Source: Phycisphaerae bacterium
GTDB lineage: Bacteria > Planctomycetota > Phycisphaerae > UBA1845 > UTPLA1
Reading direction: 5' to 3'
Assembly (NCBI GenBank): GCA_016935885.1
Contig: JAFGQA010000220.1
Coordinates: 1 to 21,733, forward strand
Length of the DNA stretch: 21,733 nt
In this document: in pieces, positions 6,564 to 14,080 of the stretch
Layout: each line of letters opens with the position of its first letter
Numbering within the stretch: position 1 is the first letter of the stretch
Position numbers and translations under genes: made by a program
The notes under the pieces: model-generated
Database searches by the model: none
Told to the model about the DNA's origin: nothing
The model's input: the letters and a program-made list of their open reading frames with translations, nothing else

Positions 6564-7757
6564 CTACGGAGCGGCCTCCCTGTTTCCATCCGCGCCGGCC
6601 GCTCGTTCGATCTTGTTGCGGCTTCGCAATGATCGGCTGAGTGGAACGGCGGCGCAGTTGCGCGTGGGGATACTCACCGTGACGGTCGTGCCGCGCGGCT
6701 GTCGCCGTTTGGCGGTGATCGTGCCGCCGTATTTCTCGATGAGTTCCTTGCAAACCGCCAGGCCAAGACCGGTCCCCTTGCCGGGCTCCTTGGTAGTGAA
6801 AAACGGCTCGAAGATCTTGTCCGCCTCCTTCGGAAGGCCGATGCCCGTATCTTCAAATGTCACGACGACATCCGGACCGACGATGCCCGTGGAGATGGTC
6901 AGTGTGCCGGATTGCGGCATGGCATCGATGGCGTTCTTGATCACGTTGCAGAAGACCTGGAACATGTTGCTGCCACGAACGACGGGCATGTCGGTCTGAT
7001 GGAAATTGCAGACCACGGTGACGTTTACTTCCCGGGCCCTGCCCTCCATCGCGGTGATGGCGTCTTCGACGATCTTGTTGATCGTGGCCTGCTCGAATGT
7101 GCTGGGCGTGGAACGCGAGAACTCGAGCAGGGTGGTGATGATCTCGCCCATGCGGCCGATACCGGATTTGGCCTTCTCCAGGTACTCGACGGCCTTCGGA
7201 TCGCTGTCATCGCCGACACGACGCAACGCCAAGTTGGTATACCGGAGGATGCCATCGAGCGGGTTGTTGAGTTCGTGGGCGACACGCGCCGCAAGCTTGC
7301 CGACGGCGGCCAACCGCTCGGAGACGGCCAGGCGGCGTTCCATGCTGATGCGTGATGTCACGTCCTCGACCAGGAGCAGACCGCCAAGTGATTCGCCGGT
7401 TTCGGGGTCGCGGAGCGAATTGATCACGATGTTGACGCAGACTTCGGGGTGATAGTCTCCTCCGTCCTGCACGGTAACATCGAAGCGTTGTGGCCTGCCC
7501 GTCCCCATGACCTGGCGGAATTCGGCATCCCAGTCTTCGTATTTGCTTTCGACAGCCAACCGGGAGATCGCCTTGGAGATGTCCTCCTCGTCAGGAAGCA
7601 GTGCTGCGGCGGCCTGGTTCTTCAGGATGACCTTGAGGTCGTTGTCGAAGACCACGAGGCCGGTGGGGAGGGACTCGAACACGTGTTCAAGGAGGTCCGG
7701 GATCGCCCCAGCGGGGCGACCGTCTGTCCCGATCATGTGTTGCCGCACGATTCCCAT
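6564..7757 (-). CDS. PAS-domain sensor histidine kinase, cytoplasmic
   Basis: This kinase should phosphorylate the NtrC-type regulator encoded just downstream. The N-terminal PAS-like domain (about 20-145) begins LLEHVFESLPTGLVVFD. The HisKA domain has phosphoacceptor H161 in ARVAHELNNPL. The ATPase domain shows N275 (N box), DTGIG (303-307), FEPFFTTK (F box) and GKGTGLGLA (327-335). No transmembrane segment is visible, so it probably senses an internal signal. The C-terminal tail after residue 365 is basic and unconserved-looking. The start is uncertain: ATG 7757 precedes the PAS domain closely, ATG 7736 is possible, and ATGs at 7838 and 7895 give a leader that does not look like a domain. 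No strong ribosome binding site distinguishes them. Confidence 0.9.
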   Translation of the reverse strand: MGIVRQHMIGTDGRPAGAIPDLLEHVFESLPTGLVVFDNDLKVILKNQAAAALLPDEEDISKAISRLAVESKYEDWDAEFRQVMGTGRPQRFDVTVQDGGDYHPEVCVNIVINSLRDPETGESLGGLLLVEDVTSRISMERRLAVSERLAAVGKLAARVAHELNNPLDGILRYTNLALRRVGDDSDPKAVEYLEKAKSGIGRMGEIITTLLEFSRSTPSTFEQATINKIVEDAITAMEGRAREVNVTVVCNFHQTDMPVVRGSNMFQVFCNVIKNAIDAMPQSGTLTISTGIVGPDVVVTFEDTGIGLPKEADKIFEPFFTTKEPGKGTGLGLAVCKELIEKYGGTITAKRRQPRGTTVTVSIPTRNCAAVPLSRSLRSRNKIERAAGADGNREAAP

Positions 7758-8234
7758 ATGGGTGTTAGCCTGAATGCGGCGCCCCTCCAAATGATGCCCA
7801 GGAACATCAGAATCCGGTGTCGACCGGCACCGCGTCATGATCAGTATCGGCGAAAGGCACGTCGAATCAAGCCAAATGTTGTTTTTTCGCATCATAGGGC
7901 AGACTCGTGAGGCACGGATGTTGCTATCGGACAGCACAGGATGGCGCAGATACGTGTGCGAGTGCTCTGATAGCCCTCGCGGTACGGGTGACTCGCACGT
8001 GTCCTCGCCGGCGAGACGCCAGTGCCGCAGTTGTTTGGATCGGCTCGACGCGTGGGAAGCGTTCGGCAGGGAGACGAGCGTCACGCCCGTTGCAAGCCCG
8101 TTGCGGGCGGATTCGCGTTAGAATAGCATCGTCTCCGGAGTGTCCCAGCCGCTTCTGCGTGATCGATCGACGATTCGGGCTGGCGCATGATCCCCACGGG
8201 AGTTCTGGCTTATACATCCTCGGAGAGTAGAATC
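7758..8234. other. Divergent intergenic region, kinase/alanine dehydrogenase
   Basis: This 477-bp gap must hold the promoters for both directions. I see one AGA-loop hairpin repeat (8007-8034) but no sigma-70 or sigma-54 promoter good enough to call. A TAGAAT hexamer at 8119-8124 lacks a matching -35. The part next to the kinase could instead be its 5' coding region if an upstream start is used. Confidence 0.5.
8007..8034 (+). repeat. Dispersed hairpin repeat, AGA-loop type, copy 2
   Basis: GCCGGCGAGACGCCAGTGCC followed by GCAGTT matches 45-72 closely. The stem is slightly weakened here (CGCCAG for CGCCGG). Confidence 0.55.
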
Positions 8235-9341
8235 ATGATTGTTGGAGTCGTTAAGGAGGTCAAGGCACACGAATACCGTGTTGGCATGACCCCGTCTGGA
8301 GTGGCGGAGTTGGTTCGAGCGGGGAACGACGTGCTGGTGGAGGCGGACGGGGGGACCGGTTCCGGATTCGCGGATTCGGAATACGTTGAGGCGGGTGCGA
8401 AGATCATTGACAACGCGGCCGACATCTTTGCCAGCGCAGAGATGATCGTGAAGGTGAAAGAGCCACAGCCGGCCGAATGCAAGATGCTGCGGAAGGGCCA
8501 GGTGTGCTTCACCTACTTCCATTTCGCCGCGGACCGCGTGCTCACCGAGGGTGTGCTCAAGAGCGGCTGTATCGCCATCGCGTACGAAACGGTGCGGGAT
8601 CGCCGCGGGCGGCTGCCGTTGCTGACGCCGATGAGTGAGGTCGCCGGCAGGATGGCGGTGCAGGAGGGCGCGAAGTACCTTGAGCGTCCAATGATGGGGC
8701 GTGGCATCCTGCTGGGCGGCGTGCCTGGCGTGGAGCCAGCGCACGTGGTGATACTGGGCGGTGGCGTCGTTGGGACGAACGCGGCCAAGCTGGCGGCCGG
8801 CCTGGGGGCCCACGTTGTGCTCATGGACATCGACCTTGACCGGCTGCGATACCTGTCTGACGTGATGCCCGCCAACGTCCAGACGCTGTTCAGCGACGCG
8901 ACGAAGATCCGCGAGCAGCTCGCCCAGGCGGACCTGGTGATCGGTGCCGTTTTGATCCCCGGGGCGCGCTGTCCGGTGTTGATATCTCGGAGTGATCTGG
9001 CTCTGATGAAGCCCGGCGCCGTGATCGTGGACGTGGGCGTCGACCAGGGTGGGTGCTGCGAAACGATCAAGCCAACGACGCACGATCATCCGACGTACAT
9101 CGTAGACGGCGTGGTTCACTATGGCGTGGCAAACATGCCCGGCGCGGTGGGGCGGACGAGCACCTTCGCACTGACCAATGCGACCATGCCCTATGCGTTG
9201 CGGCTGGCAGACATGGGCTATCGGAAGGCGACCAAGGCGGATCCCGGGCTGGCCGAGGGGGTGGACGCATACGAGGGGTACGTGGCCAACAAGGACGTGG
9301 CCAAGACCTTCGGCATGGAATATCGGCCGTATCAGCCGTAG
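8235..9341 (+). CDS. ald: Alanine dehydrogenase
   Basis: This 368-residue enzyme interconverts L-alanine and pyruvate plus ammonia with NAD(H) in the cytoplasm. Family landmarks fall at the usual positions: R15 in HEYRVGMTP, K75 in VKVKEPQ, H96 in TYFHFAAD, the Rossmann glycines LGGGVVG (174-180), the NAD-ribose acid at D198, and D270 in VDVGVDQGG. Length matches the family (about 370). Start ATG 8235 has GGAG 9 bases upstream; the longer form from 8187 is not supported. It stands alone on the plus strand, divergent from the two-component operon. A role in nitrogen balance or alanine catabolism is inference. Confidence 0.97.
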   Translation: MIVGVVKEVKAHEYRVGMTPSGVAELVRAGNDVLVEADGGTGSGFADSEYVEAGAKIIDNAADIFASAEMIVKVKEPQPAECKMLRKGQVCFTYFHFAADRVLTEGVLKSGCIAIAYETVRDRRGRLPLLTPMSEVAGRMAVQEGAKYLERPMMGRGILLGGVPGVEPAHVVILGGGVVGTNAAKLAAGLGAHVVLMDIDLDRLRYLSDVMPANVQTLFSDATKIREQLAQADLVIGAVLIPGARCPVLISRSDLALMKPGAVIVDVGVDQGGCCETIKPTTHDHPTYIVDGVVHYGVANMPGAVGRTSTFALTNATMPYALRLADMGYRKATKADPGLAEGVDAYEGYVANKDVAKTFGMEYRPYQP

Positions 9342-9552
9342 AATGATAGGACTGTTCGGTTTTGAGCCGAGGCGTGCCAGACCTTGGCTGTGCCGCACAG
9401 AAGGTACCACCGCGCACCAGGCGCCAGGTCTTGTTCCTACGGGTGGTCCGGATTTGGCGTTAGATCTTAGCGGCGGCAACGCTTCACTCAGGGGAGTGCC
9501 CCGCGCCTCGTTCTTCTCGTCGTTCTTTGCTATTGATCGGGACTAAGAACAG

Positions 9553-11004
9553 ATGACAAGAAAGCTGATTATTGCTGCCGTAGTCGTGGTAGTCCTGGTG
9601 GGGGGGATCTACGCGCTGAGCAAGGCCGACATCGGGATGAAGAACCCGTGGCTAGATGGGCAACTGGAGAAGGCGGAACTCGGCGACCTGGTTATCCCGG
9701 TCACGGCGACGGGGACGGTCGAGCCTCGCAGGCTGATCGAGATCAAGTGCAAGGCCAGCGGGCAGGTCAAGGAGATCAACGTCGTGGAAGGCCAGATGGT
9801 TACGGCCAATGAGGATGAGGAGGCGGTCCCAGGGACACTCCTTGTGAAGCTCGACCCCATCGACGAGAGGCGAAACCTCGAAACAGCGGAGGCGAACAGA
9901 GACCGGGCGGAATCGGTGCTGGCGAAGGCGAAAATCACTCGGGAGAACTATGAGCACGACTTGCCGCTGCTTACGGAGTTGGCAAAGGCGCGACTTGAAG
10001 ATGCCGAGGCGAAGCTGGAGAAGGCGGAATTCGACTACAACCGGATCAGAGGCTTCGCAGAGAAGGCCGTCAGCACACCGAGTGAGGAGGTCACTTACAG
10101 AACATCTTGTAGGGCCGCCAAGGCGAACCGAGACATGGCGGCAACGGAGCTAAGACGAGCCGAGAGTAACCAGGACATCCTCGTCCGAAGCGCCCAGGAA
10201 GATGAGAACCAGGCGGAAGCTACCTCCAAGCAAGCGCAGAAGCAATACGAAGAGGCCGATTTGCGTCTTAAGGAGACGGAGGTGCACGCCGCATCGGACG
10301 GCATGGTCTATAGCATCCTGGTCTGCGAGGGACAGATGATTCAGAGCGGGACGATGTCGTTGATGGGGGGGACGCCGCTGATGTTTCTGGCGGATACCAG
10401 CGCCATGTTCGTCACGGCGCAGGTGGATGAAGCGGACATCGGTAAGATTCGCGATATCGCGTCGGATCGCGCGCGGCCGGGGTATACAGAGAAACTGAGC
10501 GAGGAGAAGTTGCTGAAGGAGGCGCAACGGATTCTGGATGGGACACCGGACAAGGCCGTGCGCGTGGAGGTCGATGCCTATCGAGGAGAGGTCTACGAGG
10601 GAGTGATTGAGCAGATCCTGCCGGAGCCGGTCCGGTCGGGGGGCGCGGTGGCGTTCCGTGTTCGGGTTCGCCTGATCGGCAAGCTTGACGACGACGGCAA
10701 CGTCGACACAGAAGGCAAGGACTTGACGAAGCTGCTGGGCCTTCAGGCGGATTTGACCTTCACGACGCAGAAGAAACAGGGCGTGCTGAGGGTGAAGAAC
10801 GAGGCCCTGCACAGCGAGGGTCGCGACTGTTTTGTCTACGTGCCTCTGCCGGGCAAGCCGCGGGAAGAGGAGAAGGTGTCCGTCAACATTGGCATAACGG
10901 ACGGAACCTGGACGGAAATCACATCCGGATTGAACGATGGGGATGAGGTTTACATCAAGCGGCCGATCAGGACCGAGAAGGAGAAGAAGGCCGCCGAGGA
11001 GTGA
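9553..11004 (+). CDS. MacA/HlyD-like periplasmic adaptor protein
   Basis: This 483-residue membrane-fusion protein would link the MacB-type transporter encoded downstream to the outer envelope. An N-terminal membrane anchor lies at about 4-22. The split barrel-sandwich (lipoyl-like) domain has halves at about 48-101 and 243-282, and a long, Ala/Glu/Lys-rich coiled-coil hairpin spans about 103-243. A beta-barrel follows (from about 283) and then a membrane-proximal domain with GITDGTWTEITSGLNDGDEVYI. The C-terminus is charged (EKEKKAAEE). The start is ATG 9553; the upstream site is weak (AAGAACAG). It is the first gene of a probable adaptor-ATPase-permease operon. A hairpin begins at its stop codon. 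No outer-membrane factor is present in the window. Confidence 0.9.
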   Translation: MTRKLIIAAVVVVVLVGGIYALSKADIGMKNPWLDGQLEKAELGDLVIPVTATGTVEPRRLIEIKCKASGQVKEINVVEGQMVTANEDEEAVPGTLLVKLDPIDERRNLETAEANRDRAESVLAKAKITRENYEHDLPLLTELAKARLEDAEAKLEKAEFDYNRIRGFAEKAVSTPSEEVTYRTSCRAAKANRDMAATELRRAESNQDILVRSAQEDENQAEATSKQAQKQYEEADLRLKETEVHAASDGMVYSILVCEGQMIQSGTMSLMGGTPLMFLADTSAMFVTAQVDEADIGKIRDIASDRARPGYTEKLSEEKLLKEAQRILDGTPDKAVRVEVDAYRGEVYEGVIEQILPEPVRSGGAVAFRVRVRLIGKLDDDGNVDTEGKDLTKLLGLQADLTFTTQKKQGVLRVKNEALHSEGRDCFVYVPLPGKPREEEKVSVNIGITDGTWTEITSGLNDGDEVYIKRPIRTEKEKKAAEE

Positions 11005-11039
11005 TAGCGTTGCGTGTCGGAGCCGACGACAGGCTATCA
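11002..11039 (+). repeat. Hairpin at the adaptor stop codon
   Basis: TGATAGC (11002-11008, beginning with the stop codon) pairs with GCTATCA (11033-11039), with an inner GTCGG/CCGAC stem. It has no T-run. It may stabilise the mRNA 3' end or partly attenuate transcription into the ATPase gene. Confidence 0.4.
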
Positions 11040-11144
11040 GCAAAGAAGGGGGACGCCGTGGGACTTGGCGGGCGCAGGCCAACAAGCTGACCCATGGCAT
11101 CACGGGTGGCTGGAGGGCTGTGAGCGGAGGGATTCCTGTAAGTA

Positions 11145-11172
11145 CCCCCTGGCCAAGGCCGGGGGCTCTTCT
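11145..11172. repeat. Hairpin repeat CCCCC-T-GGCC/GGCC-GGGGG
   Basis: CCCCC (11145-11149) pairs with GGGGG (11161-11165) around GGCCAAGGCC, with one bulged T. The 18 bases at 11153-11170 match the inverse of 3642-3659 with one difference, so this is a dispersed repeat. Confidence 0.5.
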
Positions 11173-11182
11173 TGAAGCCAAC

Positions 11183-11217
11183 GGCTAATAGCTAATAGCT
11201 GATGGCTAATAGCTAAC
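11183..11217 (+). repeat. Heptad array, RGCTRAT type (5 units)
   Basis: The units are GGCTAAT, AGCTAAT, AGCTGAT, GGCTAAT and AGCTAAC, perfectly phased. The array ends 9 bp before the ATPase start codon. The same heptamer class returns at that gene's stop codon. Confidence 0.85.
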
Positions 11218-11226
11218 GACTTTCGC

Positions 11227-12138
11227 ATGGCATCGCTGATCGAACTCAAGAATCTCACCAAGCATTACATCATGGGCCAGACGGTGGTGCGCGCGCTGGA
11301 CGGCGTGAGCCTAACCGTTGAGGAAGGAGAGTTCGTCGCCATCACGGGCGCGTCGGGCAGCGGCAAGAGCACGATGATGCACCTGCTGGGTTGCCTCGAC
11401 CGGCCGACGACCGGGGAGTACTGGCTGGACGGGGACCTGGTCAGCGGGATGTCCGACCGCCAGCTAGCGGTGATCCGCAACCGCAAGATCGGCTTTGTCT
11501 TCCAGACCTTCAATCTGATCCAGCGGACGGCGGCCGTGGACAACGTGGCGGTGCCGCTGTTTTATTCCCGCCGGTCACGCTTGCGCGAGCCGTCTTTGAA
11601 GGCGCTTGAGCGCGTGGGGCTGGGCGACAGGGCGACGCACAAGCCGAGCGAGTTGTCGGGCGGCGAGCGGCAGCGGGTGGCCATTGCCCGGTCCATCGTG
11701 AACGAGCCGAAGATCCTGTTGGCCGACGAACCGACGGGAAACCTCGATAGCCGAACGGGCAAGCAGATCATGGAGGTGTTTCACGAGTTGCACGACTCGG
11801 GTGTCACCGTCATCATCGTCACGCACGAGATGGACATCGCGACGCAGGCCCGGCGCGTCATCCGGATGCGCGACGGGCTGATCGTCGAGGACCGTTTGGT
11901 AGACGAGGAAAGGTGGCGTAAGGCCATGACTCGGCAGAAGGAACACGAGACGCGGGAGGATGAGGCGCCGCCCGATGGCGCGCCACCGATGGCGCGCGCG
12001 GTGCATCGGTGCAAGGCGTGCGAGCACGCGCTGCCTTGGCCTGCGAAGTACTGTGGGGCGTGTGGTCGTCCAGTGCAAGGTACAACAATGGGCGTTGAGC
12101 AAGACAGAGAAGACCGGCCGCTTGTGGCTGATGGCTGA
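11227..12138 (+). CDS. MacB-type ABC ATPase with zinc-ribbon-like tail
   Basis: Residues 1-225 are a standard LolD/MacB-type ATPase: Walker A GASGSGKST (41-49), Q-loop in VFQTFN, signature LSGGERQ (143-149), Walker B ILLADEP (163-169), D-loop NLD, and switch H200 in VTH. The family usually ends near residue 230. Here a charged linker (230-258) leads to a CxxC-x10-CxxC motif, C262/C265 and C276/C279 (RCKACEHALP...KYCGACGRPV), which looks like a small zinc ribbon. The last residues (LVADG) and the stop are encoded by a heptad array. It should partner the permease at 12255 and adaptor at 9553. The start ATG 11227 is reasonable although the upstream sequence is repeat rather than a clear ribosome binding site. 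Confidence 0.92.
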   Translation: MASLIELKNLTKHYIMGQTVVRALDGVSLTVEEGEFVAITGASGSGKSTMMHLLGCLDRPTTGEYWLDGDLVSGMSDRQLAVIRNRKIGFVFQTFNLIQRTAAVDNVAVPLFYSRRSRLREPSLKALERVGLGDRATHKPSELSGGERQRVAIARSIVNEPKILLADEPTGNLDSRTGKQIMEVFHELHDSGVTVIIVTHEMDIATQARRVIRMRDGLIVEDRLVDEERWRKAMTRQKEHETREDEAPPDGAPPMARAVHRCKACEHALPWPAKYCGACGRPVQGTTMGVEQDREDRPLVADG

Positions 12139-12146
12139 TCGCTGCG
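12126..12146 (+). repeat. Heptad array, GGCTGAT type, overlapping a stop codon
   Basis: The units are GGCTGAT, GGCTGAT and CGCTGCG. The first two encode the end of the ATPase and its TGA (12136-12138). They belong to the same heptamer class as the array at 11183. Confidence 0.65.
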
Positions 12147-12160
12147 GAGACGACGTAAAC

Positions 12161-12220
12161 GGTTGAGCCGCCAGCCTGCGGCTGGGTCCGCCAAACGGCA
12201 AGCCGGCAGGTCCGCCGAAG
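12161..12220 (+). repeat. 60-bp dispersed repeat, copy 1
   Basis: It aligns without gaps to 14081-14140 over about 50-60 bases: GGTTGA at the start, an internal hairpin, the identical core GGTCCGCCAAACGGCAAGCC (12185-12204) and then .GCAGG. The hairpin CCAGCC-TGC-GGCTGG (12171-12185) is kept in copy 2 with different bases. Confidence 0.7.
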
Positions 12221-12254
12221 GCACCTCTGGAGGCTTCTCTGAAGGCTTTTCTGG

Positions 12255-13490
12255 ATGTTCTTTTTCTTTCGGATCATTCTGATGGCGTTGCGGAGCCTTA
12301 CGATCCACCCGCTCCGGAGCGTCCTGGCCACGTTGGGCGTCATCATCGGCGTGGGGGCCGTGGTGGCAGCCATGGCGATCTTGGAGGGGATGGGCGCCCG
12401 CTTCGAGAGCGGTTTTGCGTCGATGGGATCGAACAGGATCTACGCGTCTCCTGCTATCCAACGACGAAACCAGCGGCTGGTCGGCAATTTCGACTCGCTG
12501 AAGCTGGAGGACGCCTGGGCGATCGGCAGGGAGTGCGACGCGGTGCAAGTGGCGATGCCGCAGATTTCCTATCCCAACGCCTTGGTCAAGTTCCTGTCGA
12601 AGAGCACAAACGCGAGCGTGCTCGGGGCGACGGAGATTTATCCCACGGTCAACAGCCACGATGTCGCGGAAGGCGAGTTCATGAAATTGTCCGACATCCA
12701 GGGCCGGACGAACGTGGCCGTATTGGGGTCGAAGGTGAAGCGGGAGTTGTTTGGCGGCCGGCCCGCCATCGACGAGAAGATCCGGATCACCGGCTCGCTG
12801 GGTGCCCGGACGTTCACCGTGATCGGCATCATGGAGGAGAAGGGGAACGTCGCGTTTCAGGACGTTGATCGCCAGATCATCATCCCGATCACGACGGCCA
12901 TGGACAAGCTGTTCGGCTTCAAGGCGATTCACGCGGTCGTGGCGGAGGCAGCCTCGCCGGCCGATGCGGACATCGAGGCCGCCAAGGACCAGATCAAACG
13001 GTTGCTGCGGCAGCGACACAAGATCAGGGCCGGACAAGAGGATGATTTCGAGGTCCAGGCCCAAAAGGAGATCGTCGAACAGTTCTCGACGTTCCAGAAA
13101 ATCATCGGGATCGTGTTGTGGTCGATCGCGGGCATCAGCCTGGTGGTCGGCGGGATCGGGATTATGAACATCATGCTCGTGGCGGTGACCGAGAGGACGC
13201 GGGAGATCGGCGTCCGCATGGCCATGGGCGCCCAGCGGATGGACGTATTGAGGCAGTTTCTCATCGAGGCCAGCATCGTCTCGTTTCTCGGTGGCGCGCT
13301 GGGCGTTTTGATGGGCTGGGGGCTGGCCACGACCATCGAACGAATCACGCGCGTGATGGAGACGATCACCACAGGCGCCGCGATCGGCATGGCCTTGGGC
13401 ATGGCGACCCTGGTTGGAATCGTCAGCGGCATCTATCCGGCGTGGAAGGCGTCTCGCCTGGACCCGGTCGAGGCGTTACGATATGAGTAG
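12255..13490 (+). CDS. ABC transporter permease, MacB type
   Basis: This inner-membrane permease of 411 residues carries the MacB_PCD and FtsX domains. Helix 1 is near residues 20-44 (LATLGVIIGVGAVVAAMAIL), the periplasmic domain spans about 50-270, and three helices lie near 282-308, 335-360 and 375-395. The FtsX motif TREIGVRMAMGA and the ending YPAWKASRLDPVEALRYE are typical. With the adaptor (9553) and ATPase (11227) it forms a MacAB-like exporter for an unknown substrate. Start ATG 12255 has GAAGG about 9 bases upstream. That leader consists of 12-base imperfect repeats of TCTGGAGGCTTC. coaD follows after a 44-bp spacer. Confidence 0.92.
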   Translation: MFFFFRIILMALRSLTIHPLRSVLATLGVIIGVGAVVAAMAILEGMGARFESGFASMGSNRIYASPAIQRRNQRLVGNFDSLKLEDAWAIGRECDAVQVAMPQISYPNALVKFLSKSTNASVLGATEIYPTVNSHDVAEGEFMKLSDIQGRTNVAVLGSKVKRELFGGRPAIDEKIRITGSLGARTFTVIGIMEEKGNVAFQDVDRQIIIPITTAMDKLFGFKAIHAVVAEAASPADADIEAAKDQIKRLLRQRHKIRAGQEDDFEVQAQKEIVEQFSTFQKIIGIVLWSIAGISLVVGGIGIMNIMLVAVTERTREIGVRMAMGAQRMDVLRQFLIEASIVSFLGGALGVLMGWGLATTIERITRVMETITTGAAIGMALGMATLVGIVSGIYPAWKASRLDPVEALRYE

Positions 13491-13532
13491 AGTCGAAGGT
13501 CGAAAGCTGAACGCCGAGAGTTGAAGGCTCGT
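13491..13532 (+). repeat. Heptad array, RGYYGAA type, filling the spacer
   Basis: Six phased units (AGTCGAA, GGTCGAA, AGCTGAA, CGCCGAG, AGTTGAA, GGCTCGT) start at the base after the permease stop and end 2 bp before the coaD ATG. GAAGG at 13523-13527, inside the array, is the likely ribosome binding site of coaD. Confidence 0.75.
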
Positions 13533-13534
13533 TT

Positions 13535-14056
13535 ATGAAGCAGCGCCAACCCATGACAGCCGTCTTCGCCGGGTCGTTTGACCCGCCGACCAAGGGCCAC
13601 GTCAATCTCCTCAATCGCTGCCGCCGGTTGTTCGACAGGACGATCGTGGCCGTCGGGCGCAACCCGGAGAAGGAGCCGATGTTCACGCCGGAGGAGCGAG
13701 TGGAGATGCTCCGCGAGCTCGTTGGGAGCGACGACGTCGAAGTGGACGCCTACGACGGGCTGACGATGGACTACGTCCGCCATCGCGGCGCCGACGTCAT
13801 CGTCAAGGGCATCCGCGACACCGACGACTTACGCAACGAGCTTCGCCAGGCGAACGTCAATATGCTCACGGGGGACGTGGAGACGGTGTTTCTGTTCACG
13901 ACCGACCAGACGGCGTTGATCAGCAGCACGCTGATCCGTCAGATCTGTGAGATGGGCGGCCTGACGGGTGACTATATGAGCCGGCTTGTCCCTCCCAGTG
14001 TGCTGAAGCGCCTGCGGGAGAAGCTGGGCAAACGATCAGTGGAGATTGGCGATTAG
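13535..14056 (+). CDS. coaD: Phosphopantetheine adenylyltransferase
   Basis: This 173-residue cytoplasmic enzyme adenylates 4'-phosphopantetheine with ATP to give dephospho-CoA, the penultimate step of CoA synthesis. It has the nucleotidyltransferase motif GSFDPPTKGH (13-22, TxGH), the PMFTPEERVEML segment, VIVKGIRDTDDLRNELRQANVN, and the C-terminal ISST motif in ALISSTLIRQI. Length is near normal (about 160-170). The start ATG 13535 has GAAGG 7 bases upstream; ATG 13553 is an alternative closer to the usual N-terminus. The last codons (GAT TAG) fall in a short GATTGGC/GATTAGG repeat. It probably shares a transcript with the ABC exporter genes upstream, although the functions are unrelated. 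Confidence 0.96.
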   Translation: MKQRQPMTAVFAGSFDPPTKGHVNLLNRCRRLFDRTIVAVGRNPEKEPMFTPEERVEMLRELVGSDDVEVDAYDGLTMDYVRHRGADVIVKGIRDTDDLRNELRQANVNMLTGDVETVFLFTTDQTALISSTLIRQICEMGGLTGDYMSRLVPPSVLKRLREKLGKRSVEIGD

Positions 14057-14057
14057 G
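14044..14057 (+). repeat. Short heptad pair at the coaD stop
   Basis: GATTGGC followed by GATTAGG contains the TAG stop of coaD (14054-14056). With only two units this could be chance; it resembles the first units of the array at 1422. Confidence 0.35.
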
Positions 14058-14080
14058 AGCCGCGGTGAAACAACGAAATC

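Noticed and set aside
6487..6753. N-terminal extension of the response regulator to 6753
   Set aside because: It would overlap the kinase gene. GTG 6486 has a good ribosome binding site and lies just before the receiver domain.
8090..8124. A sigma-70 promoter for alanine dehydrogenase (TTGCAA or TTGCGG with TAGAAT)
   Set aside because: The spacers are 23 and 12 bases, too far from 17 to support the call.
8118..9479. A 453-codon open frame antisense to alanine dehydrogenase
   Set aside because: The plus-strand gene is unmistakable by motif and length. The antisense frame is His/Arg/Pro-rich with no recognisable domain, as expected from high-GC codon bias.
10150..11181. A 343-codon minus-strand frame across the adaptor gene
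   Set aside because: It lies opposite the MacA-like adaptor and has a composition typical of antisense high-GC frames.
11781..13064. A 427-codon minus-strand frame across the ATPase end and the MacB-type permease
   Set aside because: It is a shadow of two well-supported plus-strand genes and has no domain.
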